64,000 nucleotides of DNA. Source: Daphnia pulex. Its lineage: Eukaryota > Arthropoda > Branchiopoda > Diplostraca > Daphniidae. How positions within the stretch are numbered: position 1 is the first letter of the stretch; the number at the start of each line of letters is the position of its first letter. Below the pieces are notes generated by a model. It saw only the letters and a list, made by a program, of their open reading frames with translations. It did not search any database and was not told where the DNA came from. Where the stretch lies: contig NC_060020.1 of the NCBI RefSeq assembly GCF_021134715.1, forward strand, positions 2,728,001 through 2,792,000, in the 5' to 3' direction. Below are positions 49,901 through 61,801 of this stretch, piece by piece. The translations under genes and the position numbers were made by a program.

Positions 49901-52900
49901 GGTATACCAACGCTAATAAAAACATAAATTCACTCCCAACTCAATAGAGATCTGCTACACACATATAAAGGAAGAAGAAGAAAAAAGAAGCGCCGTCAGC
50001 GAAAAGTCAAAATGATTGAATATGGAACAGCCAAAAAAGAAAGAAAAATACAAACGTTCAGTGCGTGAGAACGGTGTATACCGAGCTGATGCTCGCCATT
50101 TTCACCCAGCTCCAACAGGAAAAGAGTTGGCGAAAAAGTTGGCTGGTTTGGGGAGAGGAAACATTTTGGTATTGCTTCAATATGGGATGATGGTTTGCGT
50201 ACTTTATGCATGACACGCGGGACGTGCAGTTGTTCCGTAATCGATTTTGCGGGATTTAGCATTCGGCAGCTCAGCTAGACGTCACTGCTAATACCACATT
50301 TTGTACATTCATGCGAGCCACAGCATAATGGAAACAACCGAATGGGCCACCGCTAAAATAGAAGAGTCCTGCATGTTGTGGCTCTAAAGAAATGATGAAG
50401 GACGAATAACTCATCCGCTTGTCAAAAGAAATCAATCGCGATCGAGGTGACGGTGGCAACGGGGACGTTGATCGATTCGCTGGAAAATTATGAATAAAAG
50501 GGGGGAAAAGAACAAGTCTGCCATCGTCGGATATTCTCCCACGTTGGCTTCTATATGTAAAGCGACTGCATTCAAATGAGCACGTATGTATGTTAAATAC
50601 AATGGTCGCTGCTGCGGAGGAGGAGGAAGACAAAAAGAGTTCCGATCAGCAATGCCCCGAGATGTATGTGTGTGTGTTATTGTCTTTGGCTGAAGAATAC
50701 CCGGAAGAATAAAAGAATGCTAGACCGGAGTCCGAGTCAAATGAAGCGTCGCAAGCCATTGCCGGCGTCGTATAGAAATAAGTGTGGACCGTAAGCGGGA
50801 TCACACAAGAGTTGAGGAATACAACACTAAAAATTGATCCGTCGCCATTCCTGTTTCTCACGCAGCAGCGGTCGCAACAAATAAAAATAAAGAAACGGAG
50901 TGAAATAGAATCGGCCGATCAAGTCTAGCGGGGCAGCGCAAAAACGAACAAACGACAACTTTTCCGTTGGGGTACTTTAGCATGCGGAATCGGAATAGTC
51001 CTTCGTGGACCCAATCCGGTTTTCAGGACAGTCAACGGGCTGCGGCTGCCAGCAGTATAAACAAATGAACGTCGATATAAATATAAGAAAAAGGAAAATA
51101 ATAATAAAAAAAAAAGAGCAAATACTAAACCGGCATCGACTATAGGTTCATTTGGGCCGGATTGATTGCCGGCTGCGTCGGTTGCACTTTTATAGACTTA
51201 CAGCACATTCAGAGGATGTGTGTGTGGGTGGTGTGTGTAAAGACTGTCCCCCCGCGCTTTCAATGCCTTGCAGATTCGCTTCCACCGGACACGGCCAGAC
51301 TCCACGGTCAGAGTTGCAGAGCTCAGCAATTGCCCGCAGAGCCGATAGTCTGCTGTTGTAAATGTTCAACCCGATTGACTCGACATCAAATCAAAAAGCC
51401 TGTCGACGTAGTGCAGTATGCACAGACGCTAGATTCTACACAGCTTCCGTATAAAAACTTAACGAGCATGGAGGGGGTAAAAGTTTCATTGACTTATAAA
51501 CCAGGAGGGGAATAGAGTTAACTGTCTTGTGTGTTATTTTTACCAATTAAAAACCCTTTCATCTTTACAGTACGAAGGTTCCATGTTATAAGTCTGTTTT
51601 TCCATATAACGAGGAGGCGTCGGTGGGGCGGAAGGTCCTTCTTCGTCAAAAAATTTCCTAGCTGCACTTTGCTTGAAGTGTTTAAAATTAAAATATTTTT
51701 GAATTTGATTTCAAAATTTGATTTACCCACAGACAAAGTTGTGGGGTAGAAAAACAGGCCTGATCTGCAGTCGTTCTACAAATGAGTTATTGAACGAACT
51801 CTGACTGAGTAAAAAAAACCGGAATCGAGAAGTCGAGCAAAAAACTAAAACAGTATCGACAAATCGAAAATCAGAATCGAGAGTCGACAGAATCAATCGA
51901 GTTTCAGTTCACTGTCTAGCTCAGGAACAGTCATACTCCGTACTGTTACCATTTACAATCAACGCCACCAAATAGTCAAAAAGGGAAGAATAGAGATCAA
52001 TTTGTCCTACCTTTAAGCCTGGGAAATATTCTGCCAAGCATCCACAGCAAGTGCTCCATCCGAAGAATAGTTGAATCCACCAGGCGAGATATGGGGAAAA
52101 GGACGTCCACGTGAAAACACCCACAATCACATGGGTGTCAATGTGGCAAAGAAAGGGGAAGAAGAAATCCGTAACTCGACCGACATCGGTAGTTTTTCCA
52201 ATCAAGCGGGATGCTGTTTATCTAAATAATAAACATAAAAAATAGATTAAAGTGGGTAAACCCTGATTTTTCATAAAATTATCTAGCAGTAAAGGTTAAT
52301 GAAAGTAAAGGAAATAATTACCTAAGTGGTGATACTGAGATTGCTGGGGATGCGAAGACAAGCAAAACTGGCATATATCTCTTTTGGCTACGATGGCTGG
52401 CAGTGGCCTGAATTTGCACAAAGAAAAGGTTACGTGGTACAAACAAACTGCCATGCATCAACATAGGCTTACAAGACCATGGGTAGTCAGCAGGAACTAA
52501 AATTTCACAAATTTTAAACATCAGGTTTAACTTTTCTATTTAAGCTCCCAAAATCTTTCAATTTGTATCCTAAGTTTACGAGTTACCTACTTAACAGCAT
52601 TGAGTGTGTGTTAATCTATTCCATGAAGAGAAACGACCAGAGTTGACACGACGACCACAATTTTGTAATTTTATTTATTCTGATAATTTTCGTGCAGCCA
52701 CGTGTATGTTTCAAAAAAAAAGTGACCGTTTCCTTTTCTTTGTAATCTTGAACTTTCGTCTCTTTGTCCCTTTGTCTTTTCGAAACTTGTAATCGAAAAC
52801 GAAGCAGAGTAGCAGACGACACTAATCTTCTAATTAATCATGCTTTTTAAGAGATCGATAGAATATTTATAATCGACCCTTCTCTGACCCTCCTCCACCT

Positions 52901-53221
52901 GAAAAACGATAACCACGACATGACGACATCCACTGTGAAGGGATCGGGATTATTTCTATAAATATAGTTCATCTCATCAAGTAACACTGACCTCCCCTAT
53001 ACCATGCAGACCAGACAAAAGTCCCCAGATATTACTTTAAGACCGAAACTGTCACAATGGTGAATTTTCATTTGCTGTGTGTCGTCTGAGAGGGCGCCCA
53101 CGCCCGAGGATACACAAAGAAGAATACAACACACCAAACACAACTCGGTATACTCATATATAATAATGAATGCAAGTTCTATAATAACCTTTTCTACATC
53201 TCGTGGCAAAGTCGTGCCACA
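40956..53221. other. Long gene-poor, microsatellite-rich region
   Basis: More than 12 kb without a supported exon. The region carries CT, AAC, GT and AT microsatellites, many poly-A, poly-T and poly-C runs (for example 47011-47020 and 47312-47323), an 11-bp hairpin at 43625-43650 and a palindromic E-box at 46216-46227. It is probably intergenic or distal regulatory DNA. Confidence 0.45.
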
Positions 53222-53662
53222 GGGGCTGTCCATATATTACGTAACGCGATGAGGGGGGGGAGGGGGTTGCAAAAAGTGTTACGAAATGTTACAGGGGGGA
53301 GGGGGGGAGTTTTGAAAACGTTACGTAGCAAGGCCGAAAATTTTTTTCAATTAAAAAAAGTTAAAACAGTGGCAAAAATATCGATTTCCCACGCTAAAAT
53401 GTAACTAAAATGGTTCGTCTGTTTAGTGCCTTCATCTTCTTTATTGAGCCTATCTAAGAGTTTGTACCATGTAACATCAAATACATGGCTTTAATCAAGA
53501 AAATTTTGTATTTTGTATTTTTAAATTCACTGGGGGGGTTTTGTTTTTTGTTACGTAATTAGAAGGGGGGGGTGTCTGTTTTTTTGTTACGATCCGTGAC
53601 AAGGGGGGGAGGGGGGGTCCAAAAAGGTGAAAAATTGCGTTACGTAATATATGGACAGCCCC
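53222..53662. mobile_element. Non-autonomous DNA transposon (MITE), copy 2, 441 bp, inverted relative to copy 1
   Basis: The same 26-bp terminal inverted repeats as at 5666-6106 bound an element of identical length. Reading one copy against the reverse complement of the other, I saw no difference in the segments compared. The flanks are ACA at 53219-53221 and 53663-53665, a 3-bp target duplication different in sequence from that of copy 1, so the two are separate insertions. It lies in non-coding DNA. Confidence 0.92.
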
Positions 53663-56600
53663 ACAGATCCGATCTTCGAAATGTCATAAACTTGAATAAC
53701 AACATGTAGAGCAAGAGAAACGCAGTCACTAGAACTCGTTATAAACTCGGTTGCACAGGAACGGCACTACTATATATGGGCTGGCTACTGCTGCTCATCA
53801 TTTTCATTCCTTTTGTGTGTGTCGTGTCCTCTCCCGCCATTATTCGTCCCGTGCACGCACTCGTCGCGGCGCTCCATCTTGGCCTCATCCGCACGACATT
53901 AACAAGCCATGTTGCTATATTAACCCCCCCGCGGTGAAATCTCAAATGCATGACGGCTAATAATGTAGACGTCTCGAGCTTCGTCTGCGGTGCCAGCCGC
54001 CATTAAAACATCCAGAGAAAACCGGAGGTCGGTTGCTGGCACTTTTCCCCCCACTCTCGCTCCAGCTGATGACAAGTTAGCAGGATCGTAATATAACAGT
54101 TGATGACCAGCTGGATGGATTAGATAAAAGGGAAATTAAACTTTGACACACCCAAGTGCAACCATCTTTATATGTATAGTCCCCGCCGAGCTGCTGCTTT
54201 GTGGCATTTATCCGGCGATGTAGTTCGTCGTTTTGTGGTCCGTGTGTTAGGTATAATGAGACTCTCAATCATTCAGTCTATATATGTAGGAAGCCAGTAA
54301 TGTTTTATGGCCAGTGGCCACTGTCGCCAGTCAGCTGATGAAGAGGCCATGTTTCTTTTATGATCGTCACATAATAATTTGATATTAAAACTATACGCCC
54401 ACTTTGATAGTGGAACCAATTCAGCTAATCAAATGAAGTGAGCGAATGACAGCGCGCCGTCATCTATCAAGTTACTGATTATATGCGACGATGCATTTTA
54501 TGTGCGAATATTCAAAGACAAGGCGAATTTCCGGGAAATTAGTGAAAGCTATAACTTGATGGTGAACGAGGGGGAAATCGACTCCAGTTTCTTTGGTTGG
54601 AATATCCTGAAAATAGAATTACATAATGGCAAAAATAATCACGTTAGACAGAGAGAAAAATACAAAAGAAAGGTGAAACTGCATGGATGTTCGAAAACGT
54701 GGGTTTTATCATGCACGTCTGGATTTGACGACTTGCCATAGTTAAGTTATATATATTCGGGCCGACAGTCATATTGATTTTATTATCGTGTGCGCGAAAC
54801 CTTAAACCAGGGATATCATAGTAGCCTGCTGCTGCTGTCTTTCAGTTTAATCTGAAATTCGAACCCGCCACTGATGAGGTACGCGGATAATACACCGTAG
54901 GTGATTTGATATCTATAATGCAAATGTCGTTGTGTAACGTCTATAGCTGCCGGGCAAAATATTTTTCTCTGCACCTCTCGTCGTCGATCAGCATTTTGTT
55001 TAATGATTTATTTTTTAATCTTTCTACCCCCCCCCCCCCCAAAAAAAAATAAAAATAAAATAGAGAACCCACCCACGAGCAGTATAATATACTGGGCGTG
55101 TCCTTTCCGGTTGTAAAGGATAACAATTTGTGCATATCTCACAGTAAAAATTCGAGCTCGCCTCAGAAAAGGCTGTATATGTAGATTGTTGGGTTTAATG
55201 TCATTCTGTAGTAATGAAATTTCCCCTTGAATTTCTGAATTTCATCGGAAATTCTTAGGCAGGGTCTTCTGTATATAGCCAAAAAGAATTCGTGAGTGGG
55301 AATTAGCGCACGACCGTTAAATGCTCGATATTTCTGTCTCTTAAATCTCATAAATATTTATCAAGCATCATTCATCGCGTCGAAATAGATTTCCCGTTTA
55401 ATTCCGCCCACCTATTTCATTTTTTTTTTCTTTTTATGCAAAACAAAAAAAATTATAAATTACGGGGAATCAAAATAATTTCGGGCCGACTGCGCATCTG
55501 CATAATGTCAAAAGGCCGACTGAATTTCGACGAAACAATTCGGGTGCACGTTTGGCCGGACAAGTCAAATAGTGCCCCTCTATAAAATTCCGCCCATAAC
55601 CCAAAGTACAGCGGACAGCATCCCGATGTGTTGGCCAGCACCATCATCGCGAAACGAATATAAAGTTGATTAGTTTGCCCAGTCACGTATAAAATAATCC
55701 AGTCTTTCCGGTTATCTTTTTTTTCTTTCTAGACAAGACGTCAGTTTCCTGGATCTGGGGGAAACGTTTGAATGCGGTTCATCAACTATTCAAATGTAGG
55801 TCTATTGAAATAAACGTGAATTAAAGCAGAGCAACATTTTTTTTTTCTCACATGTAATACCGTCATCCTTCGTTATCTCGGCTTGTTTCCTGGGCCCGCA
55901 TCAAAGGCAAGCAAGTCCTGTGCATCTTGTATACGGTAGCTCGACCGTGTTGTTGTTCGGTTGCGACAGTGTCCTGTGTACTTGATGCAGTAATCCCGCG
56001 TCGTAACAGCCGCAAGAAGATGAGTATGGCGCACCGAAGAATCATGCAACTTGAGCTTATGCTGATCGACATAGTATTTAAATACAAGGCTTATAGAGCT
56101 CTTCTTGGGAGAGTGTCAACATTTTCCCATAAATCTTTGAACATCCCTGACAGTAAAAAAAATATATATGTATGGATTATCAAATGTTATTATATAGCAG
56201 GACGATTCGGCATCATCATCAATCTCTTTGTGGTCCTTTTTACAAATATATTATACAATAAGTTAATATATTATTATTATTCCATTTTAAAAAAGCCCCG
56301 CCAGCAGCAGATTTGCGCTTATTCCATCGAGGCAGGCAGCCCTATAGCTTTTGATACGTGCATCGGAATTTGTAACACACACACACAAGATTGGTTTCAT
56401 TCATCCAGCAGATATTCCGCGCTGGATTTTCCCGCAGCAGCAGCGTGAAAGCCAAAATTTTCGGGACTTTCTAATCTTTATTACAAAAAAAAAAAGGGAC
56501 GGACGCTTACACACAAAAGCTGCCACTGCTGTGTGTATAGAGCTTATAGCGGCAGCCGTATAGAGAGAGACCTATAGACATGTGTATAGTCTGAAAATCT

Positions 56601-59600
56601 ATGATGATACATCACACACAATTCCGCTGCGTCGCCGCCAGCAGCGGAACTTTGGCGATTTCCAGCAAAATGGGAAATCAAATATTCCTCAAGTCTGAAT
56701 AAAATAGACAGAGGATATATAGAAAGGGACCGGCGAGATGAATAGAAGTCCATTACATTTATACTATCCAGTGAATATATATGGGGACATTACATATCAT
56801 TTTCTAAACTAATAATCATGGCACGGATAAAGGAAGAAAAGAGAGGAAAAAACGGATATAGGAAAGTAGAGAGAGACAGGAAACTAGAAAGATATTGACT
56901 GGATGGGTTGTACAAGTTTGAGGGGGGTCGCTAGGAGATGGATTGTTAAATAAGATTGTCTGGGGCGGCTCCACCGTGCATTGTCTTATATTCCTTTAAT
57001 CCCCAGTTTCTATATATAATAGTAGTAGAGCAGCTATATATACACACTTTCGCAATCTTTCTCGTAGATATATAGCTCAAAGCGAAAGTCTATATATTGC
57101 GGTACTTACTCAACTAAAAGGACTCTGCTATGCAATTGGACTCATTGAATTTGAAATAAAACAAAACAAAACAAAAATTCCCTTGACAAATTGAATCAGT
57201 TACAACTTTTCGCTATAGTATCGTGTGTGTATATAGAGAAGAGAATCTACTTCTGATGAAATCTCCAGTCACAACCAATAGGAACAAGAGCCTCAAGTGC
57301 CTGTATATTTTCTCCCACGCGCGCTCGTGATTGCGTTTGCGTTTTTATTTGTCTGTTCGGCTCGTCACGTCATTTCTTCCAATATCAAAAATGAAAAAGA
57401 AAAAAAGGCTAATAATAATAGCCGCGTGTGTGTGTCGATTCCGAACGAAGAAAGCAGTGGCACCTTTATATATATTTCTTTCTTTTTCTTCCGACGAAAT
57501 TGCCACCAGCCAATTTCGTCTCTGATGACGAGTGGGAGCGATAGGAAAAAGAAGAAGTTCCTTCAATAGTGTGTGTGTGTGTCGCAATCGTCACAAAAGC
57601 CGAATAAACTTTGGATTACACAAAGAGCCAAGTTCTGTCACACAAACATATAACGACCACCCATAAGTTTCAAAATCACGCCAGCAAGATCTTCTGGCTC
57701 CGACAAGAAAACTATACGGTTCTAAGATGTGTATTGACAATTGTCTTGAAAAATGAATGATACGATGACGCACGGACGTCATATGTCTCCACATACATAT
57801 GCGGCTGCTGAGGAATGGTGAGTTCGTCATCGACAGAATAATATATAACTATATAAGTCGGCTTTGATCCAGTATAAGAGAAACTATAGAGTCTAAAGAT
57901 CGACAAACTATACGACGAGCGCTGTCATCATCGGAGAAAAAAAAAAGAGTTTAGGAATAGGGCCGAGTTTGATGGCGGCACGAGAGTATTATAAATCCAA
58001 CATCAATAGTTGATATCAAGTTCTTCTTGCGTCATATTATATTGCTGACGACGAATTAAATCTTACTTGCTTCCTTTTGTCCTTTTTATTCATTCATCGT
58101 TTTGGTGGAATCTTAGATTTTCGTGAATATCCCGACCGATTTATTTCTTGTCTCGGCGATGGTTCGGTAAATAATGAACGACACCACGGGAGGGGGTACC
58201 ATCATTTGTTTGCAGCCCTTGACAATTTATGAAACCAAAAGCGTAGCCTATTCACACATTACCCGTCACTTTCTGCCTATGTACATGTGTCTACCTAGAT
58301 TACGTCATGCGTTACATCATACACTCCTTCTGCCGTATAATAATTGTGGAACTGACATTCCGCCAAGTCACCGAGTCCTCTTAAGGAAATCGCTCTCTGG
58401 GCGTGATACATTTAGAAATCAGTGCGACACTGATGGGCTTTCAACACGTTTGACACACGTCGTCCTTTTCATGTCCGATTCCAAAGCAACATTAGTTGCT
58501 GTGGTTGTAACCGTCTGCAGTGGAAGCATCTTGAAGAGAGCTAGATGACGTCATAGCGCTGCACTGACAGGTGAATACCTTGCCCACAAATTGCTCTTAA
58601 GATCCTCGCGGTCGCTTCCTTGACAATCCAATCTATAGTGCCGAGTACACACGTCGGCGACACAAGACCCATCAACGAATAACACAGCAGCTATACTATA
58701 CAACAGTGTCGTCGAAAAAGAACGTGCTCTGTCGTCGATCAAACCACTGGACGAAGGAAATGGACTGGTGGCCCTTGATCCAGCATCATCCTTGGCGGGG
58801 TGTATAAATAAGAAAATAATCCAGCCGAGAGATGACGTTATAATGTTGGAAACTTTTTTATTATTAGATAGCATATGTATTGATCGTGCGCGATATATCA
58901 TTCAACCGCTTTACAATAATTTTCATCAGACTCTATATAGTTATTAATATATGTAGATAATATAGTATAATATTAGCTAATTGTTGGTGTGTGTGTTTGG
59001 TGTGTGTGTGTATGGCGCGTGCGCCTCCCCCGCTATACGTTATAATATGTATTTATATTGAGATGAAACTCGAGATGTTATATGTTCTCTCTCCACAGCC
59101 TGGGCTCAGCAACGAGAAGAGAGAACCGGGGAGAAATATAACGACTACACATCAGACATGACGATATAGTAGTAGTAATAATACAGTGAGAGATATACAG
59201 TGGGGTGGGGGATTGGTGGTGGATGGGTTGTTTTACCAACGATGACATACTGACAGATGGGGAAATGGAGACTGCAGGATGATGTGTGTCTACAATATTA
59301 TACAACAGCCAACTGACGGGCAGACGTATGAAACGACCACACACAACCCAGCAGTGTGTGTGTATACATTATATTATACCTCCACTCCGTACAAACCCTC
59401 AAACACGATCTTATAGATCTTGAGACCTGTCGAAGGGAGACATAACTACTAGACTGGATTTCATTGGCAACACGCACATCAGAGCACAGACCGAACATGG
59501 CCATGATTTTGAGACGTCGAAATCAATGAATGAATGAACTCTCCCAGTCGTCTTCTCAATCCAGCACTAATAATCATTTCAATAACAAGTTCAGATATAT

Positions 59601-60205
59601 ACTATGCGGGTTATACTTGTGCGTGTCTAATGTACGTATATACTGAACACAAATTCATATTATATATTACCTCTCTCTCTGCTGGGATGGGATTAGTTGG
59701 CAGTCGCGCGACCAAAAACACCAAAACCATTCGCAATCCAACCGAACAAACGTTTCCTGGAAACCGAGCGCAGATTTGTTCTATTTACAGACACGGGGTT
59801 TATATATATATAAATACTGGCGAATAATATCAGATTATTTTTATCAATGAAAAAAGATCTAAATGTCAAATGGTGTGCATCTCGGGAGGGGTTTTGAGTA
59901 AACGAGCTGAGAGAATTCGTATTATAATGAAAGCCAAAACAACAAAAAAATGATTATTTAGAATTGAACCGAACTGAATGGATCTCGTGACAGAAGAGAT
60001 CGTTGGTTTCATGAGGTTGTCGTTCGTGCGCATTGGCTGGTTCCTGGGCGAGGGCTGGAGCCTATCCTAACATCTGCTGGGAGATGGGCAAAAGCAGTGC
60101 AGCGTACAAAATGCGGAAATGTCAGTTCGTATGTAACCAACCTCTGCTGTTGGAACTCTCTACGTCCTGGGTAATGATTTAGATGCGGAGGGAGGAGGGA
60201 GAGAA
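53663..60205. other. Gene-poor region downstream of the GPCR
   Basis: No supported exon. The sequence is rich in TATA and GTGT microsatellites (for example 57569-57582 and 58984-59012) and has a 13-base C run at 55027. The part next to 60205 will hold the 3' UTR of the receptor. Confidence 0.45.
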
Positions 60206-61801
60206 TCACACTGGGCAAGGATCGGGACTGAGCAGATTGACGATCGAATGTTGCGGCGGCTGATTTTGCTGCAGCTGCGGGAGCGGCAGAACCGTCAGGG
60301 CGTTGTTCTGATTATTGATGGCCGCTGACGAGTTGGCCGGGCGGTGGTGAGCGGCGCTGGCCGTGGCCAGCGGGACCGACTTCCATTTGTCGAGCAAGCG
60401 CGGGCGGAAGATGCGGCTGAAAGTCTGCCGGAATTGGCGGCTCATGACGCAGTAGAGCAGGAAGTTGATGGCGCCGTTGATGAGGGCCAAGATGTCCGTC
60501 AGTTCGCCCAGGTGGCGGTAGCAGTTGGTGAAGAAAGCGTCGCCCAGGATGCCGCTGAGAAGGGCCAGAATGCCCTGCGGGAATTCAGTGACCAGAAACA
60601 GAACCAAAACGGCCAATAGCATCCGGGTAGTCCGGTCGTGTTTCTCCGATCCACTTCCTGACCCTCCTGTCGCCGCCGGATGACTGGACGTGTTGTGTCT
60701 CTCGACGGCCGACACCGAACGCTCCGGATCGCCGCCTCCCATTGCGCTGCTGGCCAGGGCGTTCTTCTTTGATGAGTGGGTGTTGTTGCTCTTGAGATTC
60801 TGGCGTCGCTCCTTGGCGCTGACCAGAGCGCTGATCAGCCGGAAGCTGAAAAAGGTCAGGGCCACGCAGGGGATGAGCTTGACGACGACGCTGTACGTCC
60901 AGAAATTGATATTCTCCAGGAGACTGTCGTTGGCCCTGGCCAATTCGCTCGTGCCCAGAACGTAGAGCGTGTGGTTTTTCTGCTGCTCGTCCAGCAGCCA
61001 ATGCTGCTGGCCAGTGGCGTTGGCCAGCAGCCGGGCGGCAGCGCTGCGGTTGCTGGGCGGTGGAGGCGGCACCTGGTAAGGCGTCTCCTGGATCGTGTAA
61101 GTCAGGTAGATGGGGATGCAGACCAGCGGCGAGACGACGTAGGCCAGCAAGATGGCCAGGAGGGCGCGGTCTAGTGTGCACCAGTCGCGCGAGCGCAGCG
61201 GATGGGCGACGGACAGGTAGCGCCAGACGGCCAGCAACAGGGTCAGCCAAATGGAAATGGTGTGAAAGACTTGGGTCACGTGGGCGTGAATCAGGACGTA
61301 GACAGTCCACGGGTAGCTGAAGCGCTCGTAGACGGGCCGCCCGTGCAGAATGTACATGTGCATGGTGAAGGGGATGTACTCGATCATGACCAGGTTGTCG
61401 GCCAGGGCCAGGCCGGTCAAGATGGCGTTGGTGGGCGAGATGCGCTGGTCCATCCGGGTCAGGACGATGATATTGAGCGTGTTGGCCAGCATGCCGAACA
61501 GACACACCACCAGGCTGATGTAGCCGTGCATGATGAGATAGGATTTGCGGAAGGCTTCCAGCCCGTCTCCGCAGTAGAGTTTGGCCGCCGGATGGATGGA
61601 TCCGGCCGGTGAAGTCGTCGCGGCAGTACCAATACTACTACTCGATTTGTTCATCATCATCAAGAGGAAATCTTCTTCCAGGCTGGTCCAGTCGGTTTCG
61701 TTGAGGAGGCCGTTGCTGGTCTGGTTCAACATGGCCATCATCTGCTCACCCCAACTGGCGCCCACTCCGACCGCCTCCGCTGGCGACACAAATAGCTGCA
61801 T
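60206..61801 (-). CDS. Myosuppressin-receptor-like (DMSR/FMRFamide-type) rhodopsin-family GPCR
   Basis: One uninterrupted reading frame of 531 residues. The N-terminus carries N-glycosylation sites (NQTS, NETD, NKSS). Seven hydrophobic segments follow: TM1 YISLVVCLFGMLANTLNIIV, TM2 with SPTNAILTGLALADNLVMIE, TM3 ending LLLAVWRYLSVAHPL (WRY in place of DRY, as usual in this family), TM6 MLLAVLVLFLVTEFPQGILA and TM7 ILALINGAINFLLYCVMSRQ. These match my knowledge of arthropod myosuppressin receptors, plasma-membrane receptors that couple to Gi/o and inhibit visceral muscle. The second extracellular loop is long, with a run of prolines and several N-x-T/S sites, and the third cytoplasmic loop is Ser/Gly-rich. 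The start at 61801 was chosen; an ATG at 61930 is in frame but adds a non-conserved leader. Base composition is far more GC-rich than the flanks. Confidence 0.9.
   Translation of the reverse strand: MQLFVSPAEAVGVGASWGEQMMAMLNQTSNGLLNETDWTSLEEDFLLMMMNKSSSSIGTAATTSPAGSIHPAAKLYCGDGLEAFRKSYLIMHGYISLVVCLFGMLANTLNIIVLTRMDQRISPTNAILTGLALADNLVMIEYIPFTMHMYILHGRPVYERFSYPWTVYVLIHAHVTQVFHTISIWLTLLLAVWRYLSVAHPLRSRDWCTLDRALLAILLAYVVSPLVCIPIYLTYTIQETPYQVPPPPPSNRSAAARLLANATGQQHWLLDEQQKNHTLYVLGTSELARANDSLLENINFWTYSVVVKLIPCVALTFFSFRLISALVSAKERRQNLKSNNTHSSKKNALASSAMGGGDPERSVSAVERHNTSSHPAATGGSGSGSEKHDRTTRMLLAVLVLFLVTEFPQGILALLSGILGDAFFTNCYRHLGELTDILALINGAINFLLYCVMSRQFRQTFSRIFRPRLLDKWKSVPLATASAAHHRPANSSAAINNQNNALTVLPLPQLQQNQPPQHSIVNLLSPDPCPV

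Noticed and set aside
51921..52435. Exon-like blocks on the minus strand, one with a hydrophobic frame ending AAG|GTAGGA and one reading CQFCLSSHPQQSQ
   Set aside because: Frames do not join into a product beyond a few residues before a stop, and hydrophobic frames are expected by chance in T-rich DNA.
60585..61505. A 306-residue open frame in another minus-strand frame, and several plus-strand frames of 90-136 residues
   Set aside because: They overlap the GPCR and arise from its high GC content, which removes stops. They show His/Pro/Arg-rich artefact composition and no domain.
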